From: Bradyrhizobium zhengyangense | GTDB lineage: Bacteria; Pseudomonadota; Alphaproteobacteria; Rhizobiales; Xanthobacteraceae | Direction: 5' to 3' | DNA length: 64,000 nucleotides | NCBI RefSeq assembly: GCF_022012435.1 | Contig: NZ_JAKLUA010000004.1 | Location: 310,001-374,000, forward strand | Shown: piece by piece, positions 30,632 to 37,847 of the stretch | Position numbering within the stretch: position 1 is the first letter of the stretch | Layout of the letters: every line of letters begins with the position of its first letter | Notes under the pieces: model-generated | Told to the model about the DNA's origin: nothing | The model's input: only the letters and a program-made list of their open reading frames with translations | The model's database searches: none | Made by a program: the position numbers and the translations under genes

Positions 30632-31001
30632 CGTCAGCCTCCGAACCGGCGAGGCGATCATGGATCATGGCCATGCCGCGCTCGACGTTCAGCGCGGTTT
30701 TCACTCCGGTCAGCGACAGGCCAAGCTCGACCAGCGTGATCGCGACGGCCGGCCGCATGCCGACGACGACCGTGTCAGCGTCGAGAATACGCGAGACCGC
30801 TGCGATGTTGTCGAGCATCCGGCCGATGAAACTGTCGACGACCTCGAGCGCCGAAATGTCGATCAAGACGCCGCGCGCATTGTTCGAGACGATCCTGCTG
30901 GTCAGATCTTCTTCCAACGCGGTCGCCAGTCGGTCGTGCATGTCGACCTGGATGGTGACAAGCAGCGCATTGCCGAACTTGAGGATGGGAATGCGATCCA
31001 T
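30612..31001 (-). CDS. rsbS: RsbS stressosome STAS protein
   Basis: A 129-residue single STAS-domain protein. IDISALEVVDSFIGRML contains S57, the counterpart of the serine phosphorylated by RsbT in Bacillus RsbS. The C-terminus is strongly acidic (AGSEADDADDED). RsbS and RsbR build the icosahedral stressosome core. It starts 2 bases after the rsbR stop and overlaps rsbT. Confidence 0.92.
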   Translation of the reverse strand: MDRIPILKFGNALLVTIQVDMHDRLATALEEDLTSRIVSNNARGVLIDISALEVVDSFIGRMLDNIAAVSRILDADTVVVGMRPAVAITLVELGLSLTGVKTALNVERGMAMIHDRLAGSEADDADDED

Positions 31002-31003
31002 CG

Positions 31004-31906
31004 TCAGGCGCCCTGCCTGCCGCTCTTCTCCGGAAGCGCGAAGCCCTCGATCCTCCTGGCCTTGACAACGGCTCGCCCGGTTTGCCGCAATGCAACTGCG
31101 AAGGCGTCAGCCAGAGACGCTTTCGAGATCACGTTCAGCTCGACGCCGAGATGCACCATGGTCTGGGCGATCTGCGGCCTGATGCCGCTGATCAGGCAAT
31201 CGGCGCCCATCAGGCGCGCCGCCGCGACGGTCTTCAGGAGATGCTGGGCCGTGAGCGTGTCGACCGTCGGCACGCCGGTAATATCGATGATGGCGATCTC
31301 GGCCTCGGAGTCCACGATCGTCTGCAGAAGGTTTTCCATCACCACTTGGGTGCGCTGGCTGTCGAGCGTGCCGATCAGCGGCAGGGCCAGAATGCCCTCC
31401 CACAGCTTGACGACGGGAGTCGACAGCTCGGCGATCTCACGCTGCTGGCGGACAATGATCTCTTCGCGACTCTTCTGGAAGATTTCCAGCGTGAACAGAC
31501 CGAGCTCGTCGAGCAGAACGGTCAACGACCACACCGTCGACGCGATCTGCTCCCCGGACAAGGTCTTGTCGCGGTTCAGCGCATTGAACAGCGGCTGCTT
31601 GAGCGAAAAGACGAATGTGGCCGTCTCGCTCGGAGAAAAGCCCTGCAATGCGCGGCTTCGCGACAGTTCGGTCAGCATGGCTTTCGCGGGCTCGTAAGGC
31701 GCCGCTAACGTGTCTGTTCCGGATTGCGTCAGCGCGTCGCGCAGCAGATGGAGGAAGTTTCTGGACTGGGACTGCAGTTCGCCTTCCGAAATGCGCCCGG
31801 TGTGCAGCGTGCCGGCGTTCTTTTGCAATTCGACCCATTCGGGGAGAATGTTTTGCTCGTTTCGGGTTACGAGCGATGCGACGTCACTGCCCACTTGCCC
31901 AGCCAT
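31004..31906 (-). CDS. rsbR: RsbR stressosome sensor protein
   Basis: A 300-residue protein with a helical N-terminal RsbRD-type domain (about 8-150) joined by a linker helix to a C-terminal STAS domain (about 162-280). The STAS domain holds PLIGTLDSQRTQVVMENLL and DITGVPTVDT...GIRPQIAQTMVHLGV. T217 (VDT) and T249 (AQT) are the candidate RsbT phosphorylation sites by comparison with Bacillus RsbRA. The N-terminal domain, which should sense the signal, is not a globin or LOV domain. It is the first gene of the six-gene operon and has AGGAG-like bases before the ATG. Confidence 0.92.
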   Translation of the reverse strand: MAGQVGSDVASLVTRNEQNILPEWVELQKNAGTLHTGRISEGELQSQSRNFLHLLRDALTQSGTDTLAAPYEPAKAMLTELSRSRALQGFSPSETATFVFSLKQPLFNALNRDKTLSGEQIASTVWSLTVLLDELGLFTLEIFQKSREEIIVRQQREIAELSTPVVKLWEGILALPLIGTLDSQRTQVVMENLLQTIVDSEAEIAIIDITGVPTVDTLTAQHLLKTVAAARLMGADCLISGIRPQIAQTMVHLGVELNVISKASLADAFAVALRQTGRAVVKARRIEGFALPEKSGRQGA

Positions 31907-32071
31907 TCCTGTTCTCCTTGATCACGCACAACCGCAGCCACTCGTTGAGCGTAGGCGGCACTTCGGTGGCAAATGCCCGCCTGCGTCCTGCTGAATTTGT
32001 CGGTAAGTCGTTGCCCCCGGCAACACGATCGCCCAGCGTGACGCGCTGAGACCCCCAATATGCCGGGGCCC

Positions 32072-32096
32072 AACGCAGCAGGGAACAACTGGTTCC
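32072..32096 (-). promoter_or_regulatory. EcfG-type (general stress) promoter for rsbR operon
   Basis: On the minus strand GGAAC (32092-32096) is followed after exactly 16 bases by CGTT (32072-32075). This matches the consensus GGAAC-N16/17-CGTT used by the alphaproteobacterial general stress sigma factor EcfG. It would give a 5' leader of about 155 bases before rsbR. Confidence 0.75.
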
Positions 32097-32236
32097 ATCA
32101 GCGGTGGAACGATAGTTGTGGGAAGCCCCCGACTGTGTACGATTTCGAACACTGCGATCCGGAGGGGTGCCCCACAGAGGAACTTGTTCCTCGATCCGGG
32201 ATTGAGGTTCCGGCCTTTTCGCCAAGGAGTGTCGTC

Positions 32237-32434
32237 ATGGAGCGCCGTCGGAGCAAACAGGTCGCGAACCTGGAGACACGCCTGGCCACCGAGGCCAAGC
32301 GGCTTCGCGAGGAAGCCAAGGCGCTCGAGCCCGGAGCGATCCGTGACGAAATGCTCCGGAAAGCCCGCCAGTGCGAGACCGGCTCGCACATGAGCGACTG
32401 GCTGAGATCGCCCGGATTGCGAGCGCCGGAATAA
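32237..32434 (+). CDS. Small basic hypothetical protein
   Basis: A 65-residue, highly charged, probably helical protein (MERRRSKQVANLETRLATEAKRLREE...). The start is preceded by AAGGAG. No family was recognised. It is divergent from the stressosome operon and shares its upstream region. Confidence 0.6.
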   Translation: MERRRSKQVANLETRLATEAKRLREEAKALEPGAIRDEMLRKARQCETGSHMSDWLRSPGLRAPE

Positions 32435-32479
32435 CGCCGCGTTCGTCCCATCTTGGCTGCGACACGCCGATGACAAGGC

Positions 32480-32722
32480 CTAGTGACGGCGATCGTTTTC
32501 CGCCCGGTTCGCAGCGGAGAGCTTGTCCCGGACGTATCCCGTCAGGTCGCCAACTTCGTTCGCCATGTCCCGTTCGGAAATACCCTGGCCCCTGGCTCCC
32601 TCAATGAGGCGACTGACCAGGTCGTTCACGCTCTGGGAGGCACCGGGGGTACCGTACTGCTCTGCCGCGTGAACGCTGGTCTCGATCCAGAAATCGATGT
32701 ACTCGCGGGCTTTGCTCGTCAT
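32480..32722 (-). CDS. DUF768-like small protein
   Basis: An 80-residue protein (MTSKAREYIDFWIETSVHAAEQ...). The second half ISERDMANEVGDLTGYVRDKLSAA resembles DUF768 proteins of rhizobia. It is predicted to be soluble and helical. The start at 32722 leaves AAGGG at usable spacing; 32725 is also possible. The function is unknown. Confidence 0.6.
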   Translation of the reverse strand: MTSKAREYIDFWIETSVHAAEQYGTPGASQSVNDLVSRLIEGARGQGISERDMANEVGDLTGYVRDKLSAANRAENDRRH

Positions 32723-32841
32723 CATCCCTTACCTGCTGCGCGGACCAATAGACTGCGGGGCACTTTGCCGCAATCGGCATTCTGGAGACGCCAGCGATAT
32801 CGACCACTGACGCAGGGCGACGAACACGGCCATCTGCCCCC

Positions 32842-33351
32842 ATGGATCAAATCATGGATCATTTCAGCACCGCGAGATTGACGGCCCAGCGCCTGCGCGA
32901 GGACCACCTCGCCGACCTCGTCGCACTCCATCTCGATCCGGACGTTTCCCGCTATCTCGGTGGCGTGCGTTCCGCCGAGGTCACGAAGACCTATCTCGCG
33001 ACCAATATGGCGCATTGGGACCAGCACGGCTTTGGGCTCTGGGTGCTGCGTACGAAAGACGGCGCATTCGCCGGGCGGGCCGGCATCAGGCATATCCTCG
33101 TGGACGGCGTGGACGAGGTCGAGATTGCCTACACGTTCAAACGCGACCTCTGGGGCCAGGGGCTCGCCAGCGAGATTGCGACCGCGCTGACCGAGATCGG
33201 GCTATCACAGCTGAAGCTGCCGTCCCTCATTGGTCTCGTCGCTGTTGAGCACTGCGCCTCGCGGCGCGTGCTGGAGAAGGCGAACTATGCGCTAGAGAAA
33301 CACACCTCGCATCACGGCGAAGACGTCGTGATCTATCGCATCAGGCGATGA
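32842..33351 (+). CDS. GNAT-family N-acetyltransferase (RimJ/RimL type)
   Basis: A 169-residue acetyltransferase of the RimJ/RimL-like group: LTAQRLREDHLADLVALHLDPDVSRYLGG at the N-terminus, VEIAYTFKRDLWGQGLASEIATAL as the acetyl-CoA loop (near 96-118), and NYALEKHTSHHGEDVVIYRIRR at the end. The substrate is unknown. A second in-frame ATG at 32854 is an alternative start; neither has a clear ribosome binding site. Confidence 0.82.
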   Translation: MDQIMDHFSTARLTAQRLREDHLADLVALHLDPDVSRYLGGVRSAEVTKTYLATNMAHWDQHGFGLWVLRTKDGAFAGRAGIRHILVDGVDEVEIAYTFKRDLWGQGLASEIATALTEIGLSQLKLPSLIGLVAVEHCASRRVLEKANYALEKHTSHHGEDVVIYRIRR

Positions 33352-33370
33352 TGCATGACATGCCGGCAGC

Positions 33371-33736
33371 TCACAGCCTCATCAGCGCCGCAACCAGCCG
33401 TTCGGGATGAAACGGCTTTTCCAGCAGCACGCTGTCGGGCACGCCCTGCGACGTCCACAATGCAGCACCGGCGCTGCCCGTGATGTACACGACCGGAAGG
33501 GCCGGATCCTTTTCCCGCATTTTCCGGGCGAGATCCCAGCCATTGAGCTTGCCGCCCAGATTGACATCGGTCACCAGCGCCCTGTGACGCTTGCCGCGCG
33601 CGACGAACACCGTCATCGCCTCTTCACCGGACGAAAGGATGTCGGAGGCAAAGCCGGCATCCGCCAGAACGCTCTCGAGCACGCCTTGAAGCGGATATTC
33701 ATCCTCCACAATCAGGATCGAAGGCGGTTCCGACAT
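33371..33736 (-). CDS. Single-domain response regulator
   Basis: A 121-residue CheY-like receiver without an output domain. It has acidic pocket EDE (near 11-13), phospho-acceptor Asp in LVTDVNLGG (near 55), the Thr/Ser switch ITGS, and lysine in LEKPFHPE. The start MSEPPSILIVEDEY gives a clean receiver. Such proteins act as phosphate shuttles or sinks; the hybrid kinases 4 kb away are possible but unproven partners. Confidence 0.85.
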   Translation of the reverse strand: MSEPPSILIVEDEYPLQGVLESVLADAGFASDILSSGEEAMTVFVARGKRHRALVTDVNLGGKLNGWDLARKMREKDPALPVVYITGSAGAALWTSQGVPDSVLLEKPFHPERLVAALMRL

Positions 33737-33917
33737 GCTTGCCTTTGGCTCGACACGAATGTTCCAGACCGTGCGGAGTTCACCACGTGTTTTTGGCTTT
33801 CTCACGATGAACCGCATGAAACCTGAACAGCGGTTCAAGAAAGTTTCTTGTCAGTTCCTGCAACAGGCGACGGCGGCATCCGTTGACGAACCGACGAGGC
33901 AGAAGGAGGAGGAACAG

Positions 33918-34148
33918 ATGAGGAAGCTGACTTACGCCCTTGCGGCAGTTGCGACACTTGCAATCGGTGCCCCCACCATCGCCAACGCGGCTGGCTTCGG
34001 CGTCTATGTCGGCGGCGACCGCGATGATTACGGCCCGCGTGCACGCATCTACGAGCATGACCGCGGCTGGCATCATGGCTGGTACCACCACGACCGCAAC
34101 TACGACCGCGGCGTCGTGATCCGCCGTCATCACTGGGACGACGATTAG
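33918..34148 (+). CDS. Small exported His/Asp/Arg-rich protein
   Basis: A 76-residue protein with a clear signal peptide (residues 1-24, cleavage after ANA) and a short mature part rich in His, Asp, Arg, Tyr and Trp (EHDRGWHHGWYHHDRNYD). The start has a strong AGGAGGA site. No family was recognised; the composition might bind metal. An intrinsic terminator follows 25 bases after the stop. Confidence 0.75.
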   Translation: MRKLTYALAAVATLAIGAPTIANAAGFGVYVGGDRDDYGPRARIYEHDRGWHHGWYHHDRNYDRGVVIRRHHWDDD

Positions 34149-34173
34149 GTCGTGCCAGCATCGTGAAACAAGA

Positions 34174-34199
34174 AGGCCTCGCTTCGGCGAGGCCTTTTT
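34174..34199 (+). terminator. Intrinsic terminator
   Basis: A nine-base stem AGGCCTCGC/GCGAGGCCT closed by a TTCG tetraloop and followed by a run of five Ts, downstream of the small exported protein gene. Confidence 0.9.
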
Positions 34200-34239
34200 G
34201 CTTGGACGGGGCTCGCAGCTCGTCGAACCTCTACCCCGC

Positions 34240-34833
34240 CTAAGGACGATCCGGCCACGCCGCCATCGCCGCCCTCGCCGCACCTTTGAGCTCGTCGGTC
34301 GTCGCGCCGTCCTTGGCCTGGATGGCCATTCCTTCATAGACGCTGAGATAGAACCGGCTCAGAGCATCGGCGTCCGTTGCGGCAGGCAGTTCACCGCCGG
34401 TCATCGCAGCCTCTATCCGCGCACGCAGATTGCCGAGCATCTCCAGGCGAATCTTCCTGATCGCGCGGGCAATCGGCGCTGGCCACTCATCGCTGACGGC
34501 GCCCAGCACGGCCATGCAGCCCGCCGGCGCGGAGCGCGATTTCGGCAGGATCGCGGCCGCCGCGAACAGGAAGTTCTCGATGCCTTCACGCGCGGTGGCG
34601 CCTTCCGCGAGCCTGCCCCAGACCGGCGGCGCCTCGGTCTCGACGTAATGTTCGATCGCCGCGAGGTAGAGCACCTCCTTGCTCTCGAACGCGGCATAGA
34701 GGCTCGGCGAGCGCACGCCCATGGCCTCGCACAGATCGTTCATCGAGGTCGCCCCATAGCCCTTGCGCCAGAACAGCAGCATGGCCGCCTCCAGCGCCGC
34801 CTCGCGATCAAATTCCCGTGGCCGTCCCGCCAT
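34240..34833 (-). CDS. TetR/AcrR-family regulator
   Basis: A 197-residue repressor. The N-terminal helix-turn-helix is ALEAAMLLFWRKGYGATSMNDLCEAMGVRSPSLYAAFESKEVLYLAAIEHYV (near 12-62). The C-terminal ligand-binding domain contains PAGCMAVLG, seen in regulators of aldehyde- or quinone-responsive genes. The start MAGRPREFD is standard. It is divergent from an SDR gene, and two related palindromes in the intergenic region suggest it represses both itself and the SDR. Confidence 0.9.
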   Translation of the reverse strand: MAGRPREFDREAALEAAMLLFWRKGYGATSMNDLCEAMGVRSPSLYAAFESKEVLYLAAIEHYVETEAPPVWGRLAEGATAREGIENFLFAAAAILPKSRSAPAGCMAVLGAVSDEWPAPIARAIRKIRLEMLGNLRARIEAAMTGGELPAATDADALSRFYLSVYEGMAIQAKDGATTDELKGAARAAMAAWPDRP

Positions 34834-34842
34834 GACCTCTCT

Positions 34843-34864
34843 TTCTGTAATGATCAACACATAA
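34843..34864. promoter_or_regulatory. TetR operator, promoter-proximal to the regulator
   Basis: TTCTGTAATGATC followed by AACACATAA, related to the SDR-proximal operator by a shared TTCTGTAAYGATCRACACA core. It lies 9 bases before the regulator's ATG, so binding would block its own expression. Confidence 0.65.
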
Positions 34865-34895
34865 TTGACTTGACCGGGCTGATCAAGATCCCAGA

Positions 34896-34921
34896 TATTC
34901 TGTGTCGATCGTTACAGAATA
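34896..34921. promoter_or_regulatory. TetR operator, proximal to the SDR gene
   Basis: Perfect eight-base arms TATTCTGT and ACAGAATA around GTCGATCGTT. It overlaps the SDR ribosome binding site and the -10 region of a likely promoter (TTGACC 34870-34875, GATATT 34894-34899, 18-base spacer). Confidence 0.75.
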
Positions 34922-34931
34922 GGAGAACACG

Positions 34932-35669
34932 ATGACGCTAACGGGAAAACGGGCCTTGGTGACTGGCGCAAGCAGAGGTATCGGCGCGGCCATCGCGAAG
35001 GCGCTTGCCGCCGAAGGAGCGGACGTCGCCATCACTTACGAAAAATCCGCCGACAGCGCCGCTGGCGTCGTCGACGCGATCAAGGCGAGCGGGCGGAAGG
35101 CCGTAGCGATCCAGGCCGACAGCGCCGATGTCGCCGCCGTCCAGGCTTCCGTCAACAAGACCGTCGCCGCCCTGGGTGGGCTCGATATCCTCGTCAACAA
35201 TGCCGGCATTTTGCGCCTGGGCGGCCTCAACGACATGTCGCTCGCCGACATCGACGCGCTCTTGAACGTCAACGTCCGTTCGCCGATCGTGGCAAGCAAG
35301 GCCGCGCTGCGCCATCTCGGCAAGGGCGGGCGCATCATCACCATCGGCAGCTATTTTGCGGATCGCGTGCCGGCGCCGGTGCTCGGTCTATACTCGGCCT
35401 CGAAGTCGGCGCTATCAGCGTTCACGAAGGGACTGGCGCGCGAGCTCGGTCCCAAGGACATCACGGTCAATCTGGTGCAGCCGGGCTCGATCGACACCGA
35501 CATGAACCCGGCCCACGGCCCGACCGCGGAAACGCTGAAGCAGTTCATGGCGGTCGGCCGCTACGGCGCGCCTGACGACATCGCCAATGCGGTCGCGTTC
35601 CTGGCGAGCACGAAGGCAAAATACATCACCGGCTCGACGCTCACCGTCGATGGTGGCGCCAACGCCTAA
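34932..35669 (+). CDS. SDR-family oxidoreductase
   Basis: A 245-residue classical short-chain dehydrogenase. It has the NAD(P)-binding motif TGASRGIGAAIAKAL (12-26), the NNAG motif (VNNAGIL), the catalytic YSASKSAL (Tyr and Lys) with the upstream serine in IGSYFADRV, and the PG...DT motif. Close FabG-like sequence leaves the substrate open. It is divergent from its probable TetR repressor and is followed by a strong terminator. Confidence 0.9.
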   Translation: MTLTGKRALVTGASRGIGAAIAKALAAEGADVAITYEKSADSAAGVVDAIKASGRKAVAIQADSADVAAVQASVNKTVAALGGLDILVNNAGILRLGGLNDMSLADIDALLNVNVRSPIVASKAALRHLGKGGRIITIGSYFADRVPAPVLGLYSASKSALSAFTKGLARELGPKDITVNLVQPGSIDTDMNPAHGPTAETLKQFMAVGRYGAPDDIANAVAFLASTKAKYITGSTLTVDGGANA

Positions 35670-35684
35670 GCGACAAGGACATGA

Positions 35685-35720
35685 CGGCCGGGCCAGCGAT
35701 TCGGCCCGGCCGAATTTTTT
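35685..35720 (+). terminator. Intrinsic terminator after the SDR gene
   Basis: A ten-base stem CGGCCGGGCC/GGCCCGGCCG with an eight-base loop, followed by AATTTTTT. Confidence 0.9.
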
Positions 35721-35794
35721 ATGCGCGCGAGGGCCGCAAAAAAACCACTGGGATTTGAATGGCTTTCCGGCAATCGACTGTCTATGGTCTGACC

Positions 35795-36157
35795 ATGTCG
35801 CGCATCTCATGTCTGTTTATTGCTGCCATCCTGTCGCTGCTGCCGGCCGTTGCGCCGACCGAGGCCGTCGCAAAGAAGCCCAAGCAAAGCTGGCATGGCT
35901 ATGGCTTCCTGCCGGGCTATCGCCAGCCGCTCAGCAACAGCCAGCCGATCTTCATGCAGAAGAACGGCTTTCGTCGTTATGCGCGCGAAAACCAGCGCCC
36001 CTGGTACATCGATCCGGTGCCGGCCTATTACCGCTACTTCGACGGCGAATGGCATTATTTCGGCCGGCCCGGCTTTGGCGGCTCTCGCTACAATGGCGGC
36101 AGCTTCGGTCCGTGCTGGACGCGGACGCCGATCGGCGCGATCTGGAATTGCGGCTAA
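35795..36157 (+). CDS. Exported hypothetical protein
   Basis: A 120-residue protein with a signal peptide (about 1-26, cleavage after AVA). The mature part is rich in Tyr, Phe, Gly and Trp (WHGYGFLPGYRQP, YYRYFDGEWHYFGRPGFGG) and has two cysteines near the C-terminus (PCWTRTPIGAIWNCG) that could form a disulfide. The start MSRISCLF is chosen over 35759 because the signal peptide begins there. The function is unknown. Confidence 0.7.
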   Translation: MSRISCLFIAAILSLLPAVAPTEAVAKKPKQSWHGYGFLPGYRQPLSNSQPIFMQKNGFRRYARENQRPWYIDPVPAYYRYFDGEWHYFGRPGFGGSRYNGGSFGPCWTRTPIGAIWNCG

Positions 36158-36203
36158 GCAGGCTCTGGTCGAGCGCCCGCAAGCAAGACTGAGCTTTGCT
36201 TGC

Positions 36204-36449
36204 TTACCTGAAATATCCGACCACGAGATCGGTGTCCGCACTGGCGGCGACCGTGCCGTTCAGCTCGGCGTCGATCACGCGGCGGCAGGCTTCGATCGCG
36301 GCGTGGTCGCCGAGGTCGTTGGCGGCTTCCAGCACGAGCCATGCGGCGTCGACTGTGGCCTTCTCCGGAGCCGCCCCGCCCGTCTCGGCGGGAAGCGGCT
36401 TGGCGAGGCTCTTGTTCTTGCGAACTGCGGTGCCGAATTGAGGCAACAT
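36204..36449 (-). CDS. Hypothetical protein, partner of DUF2336 gene
   Basis: An 81-residue protein with a basic N-terminus and a helical C-terminal half (AAWLVLEAANDLGDHAAIEACRRVIDAEL). The start is preceded by AGGGAG at 8 bases. It begins 25 bases after the DUF2336 gene, so both are probably one transcript. No family was recognised. Confidence 0.65.
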   Translation of the reverse strand: MLPQFGTAVRKNKSLAKPLPAETGGAAPEKATVDAAWLVLEAANDLGDHAAIEACRRVIDAELNGTVAASADTDLVVGYFR

Positions 36450-36474
36450 TGCAAATACTCCCTCGATATCCCGC

Positions 36475-37599
36475 TCAGTGAACCTGGAGCTCAGGCTGAC
36501 GACCCGTGGCGGGATCGGCGCCGGCGCTGTTCTTGCGCGACTGGTAGAATTTCAGAATGCTGCGCGAGGTCTCGATCTTCAGCCGGCTGAAATCGCGCTC
36601 GTTGTCGTGAAGCTCGCGCGCCGTGATCAGATGATCCTTGGCGCCGAGGAACAACAGCGACATCGTCGTGTCCCAGGAGAAGTCGAGCGCCTTGCACAGC
36701 ACAAGGATCATCTCGCGGTTACGATCCATCAGCGCGCGCTCGATCACGTCGACCGGGAGCGAGGACAACAATGACAGGCCGATCTGGACCTCGTCGAAGC
36801 GATGCTGGCGCGCATAGTTCGAGATCGAGACCTGGTTGAGGTTGCCCTGCCGGTACTGCGTCGTCACCACGCGTTTGGCGACGAAGTAGCTGCGCGAGGA
36901 CGGGCCGAACTTTGACTGCAGATCGCCGGTGACCTCGGTCACCGAGCTCTGGATCTGCGACATCATCTCCGGGCGCTCGGTCCCGAGCCGGCGGCGGACG
37001 TCCTCCGATGCCTTGGAGATGAGCTGCTGGAAGATGTGGCGCGGCACGTCCTTGCGCAGGCCAAGTTGTTCAGCAAGAATCGAATCGCCCTCGGCGCGGC
37101 GGACCATGTGCAGCAGGCCCGAGCCGGAGAAGCGCGCTCCCTCGTTCCTGGCGACCGAGGTGACAACCTCCTGGTTACCACGCTTGACGAGAACGTCGGT
37201 CACGGCCTCGCCGATCGCCTCGCGCTGGGAGATCGCGAGCAGATGCGCCTGGCCCTTGGTCATGGCGCTTTCGACCAGCACCTTCTCGCCGATCCGGTTG
37301 GAGTCGCGCAGCACGGGGCCGGCGACCGCGATCTCGTCGTCGAGCGCGAGCTTCTCGATGACGTTGAGCGGCGCGTGATCGCAGCCTGCCATCAATTCGG
37401 AGAGCTGCGTTCGCGCGGCGACCTCGATTTCGTCCGCAAGCCGGCCGATGACCTCGCCGAACATGCTGATCTCGTCGTCGACGTAGCGACCTGTGATCAG
37501 AAGATCAGTCGCATGCCACAACGCCTTTGCCCGGCTCTCGTCTGTGCCGCGCGCGATTGCGTCGTCCAGATCCTGTAGAAGCGTCTTCGCCCCATCCAT
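36475..37599 (-). CDS. DUF2336 protein
   Basis: A 374-residue soluble protein made of helical repeats, with DUF2336-type motifs across most of its length (VIEKLALDDEIAVAGPVLRDSNRI, LLAISQREAIGEAVTDVLVKRGNQEVV). The family is common in alphaproteobacteria and its role is unknown. HEAT-like helical repeats suggest a scaffolding role. No membrane segments or catalytic motifs are seen. Confidence 0.8.
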   Translation of the reverse strand: MDGAKTLLQDLDDAIARGTDESRAKALWHATDLLITGRYVDDEISMFGEVIGRLADEIEVAARTQLSELMAGCDHAPLNVIEKLALDDEIAVAGPVLRDSNRIGEKVLVESAMTKGQAHLLAISQREAIGEAVTDVLVKRGNQEVVTSVARNEGARFSGSGLLHMVRRAEGDSILAEQLGLRKDVPRHIFQQLISKASEDVRRRLGTERPEMMSQIQSSVTEVTGDLQSKFGPSSRSYFVAKRVVTTQYRQGNLNQVSISNYARQHRFDEVQIGLSLLSSLPVDVIERALMDRNREMILVLCKALDFSWDTTMSLLFLGAKDHLITARELHDNERDFSRLKIETSRSILKFYQSRKNSAGADPATGRQPELQVH

Positions 37600-37783
37600 G
37601 TCGATAACCCCAGTTCTTGGTCCAGTTCCTGGCGAGCCATCCTGCCGATGCGGGCAGGACGCCGGATTCCTCTGGGAGCCACACTAGGGAACAAACGCGA
37701 GAATCCAGTAAAACCGTCACATCAGTTTTGCAGACAAAACTTCGTTCAAATGCGAGCGAATGTGGTTACCGGGGCGTAAGGCT

Positions 37784-37812
37784 GCTCACCTCTCCCGTAG
37801 GGAGAGGTGAGC
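37784..37812. repeat. Perfect 13-bp inverted repeat
   Basis: GCTCACCTCTCCC and its exact complement flank GTA, in the 248-base gap between DUF2336 and AsmA genes. There is no T-run on either strand. It resembles the short CTCTCCC...GGGAGAG repeats of Bradyrhizobium chromosomes. The rest of that gap contains nothing recognisable. Confidence 0.6.
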
Positions 37813-37847
37813 ACCGAGAGAGAGCCCCAGCGGATTGCTGCTCCACG

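Noticed and set aside
32082..32110. EcfG promoter on the plus strand for the 65-residue gene
   Set aside because: GGAAC occurs three times upstream, but no CGTT lies at 16-17 bases from any of them.
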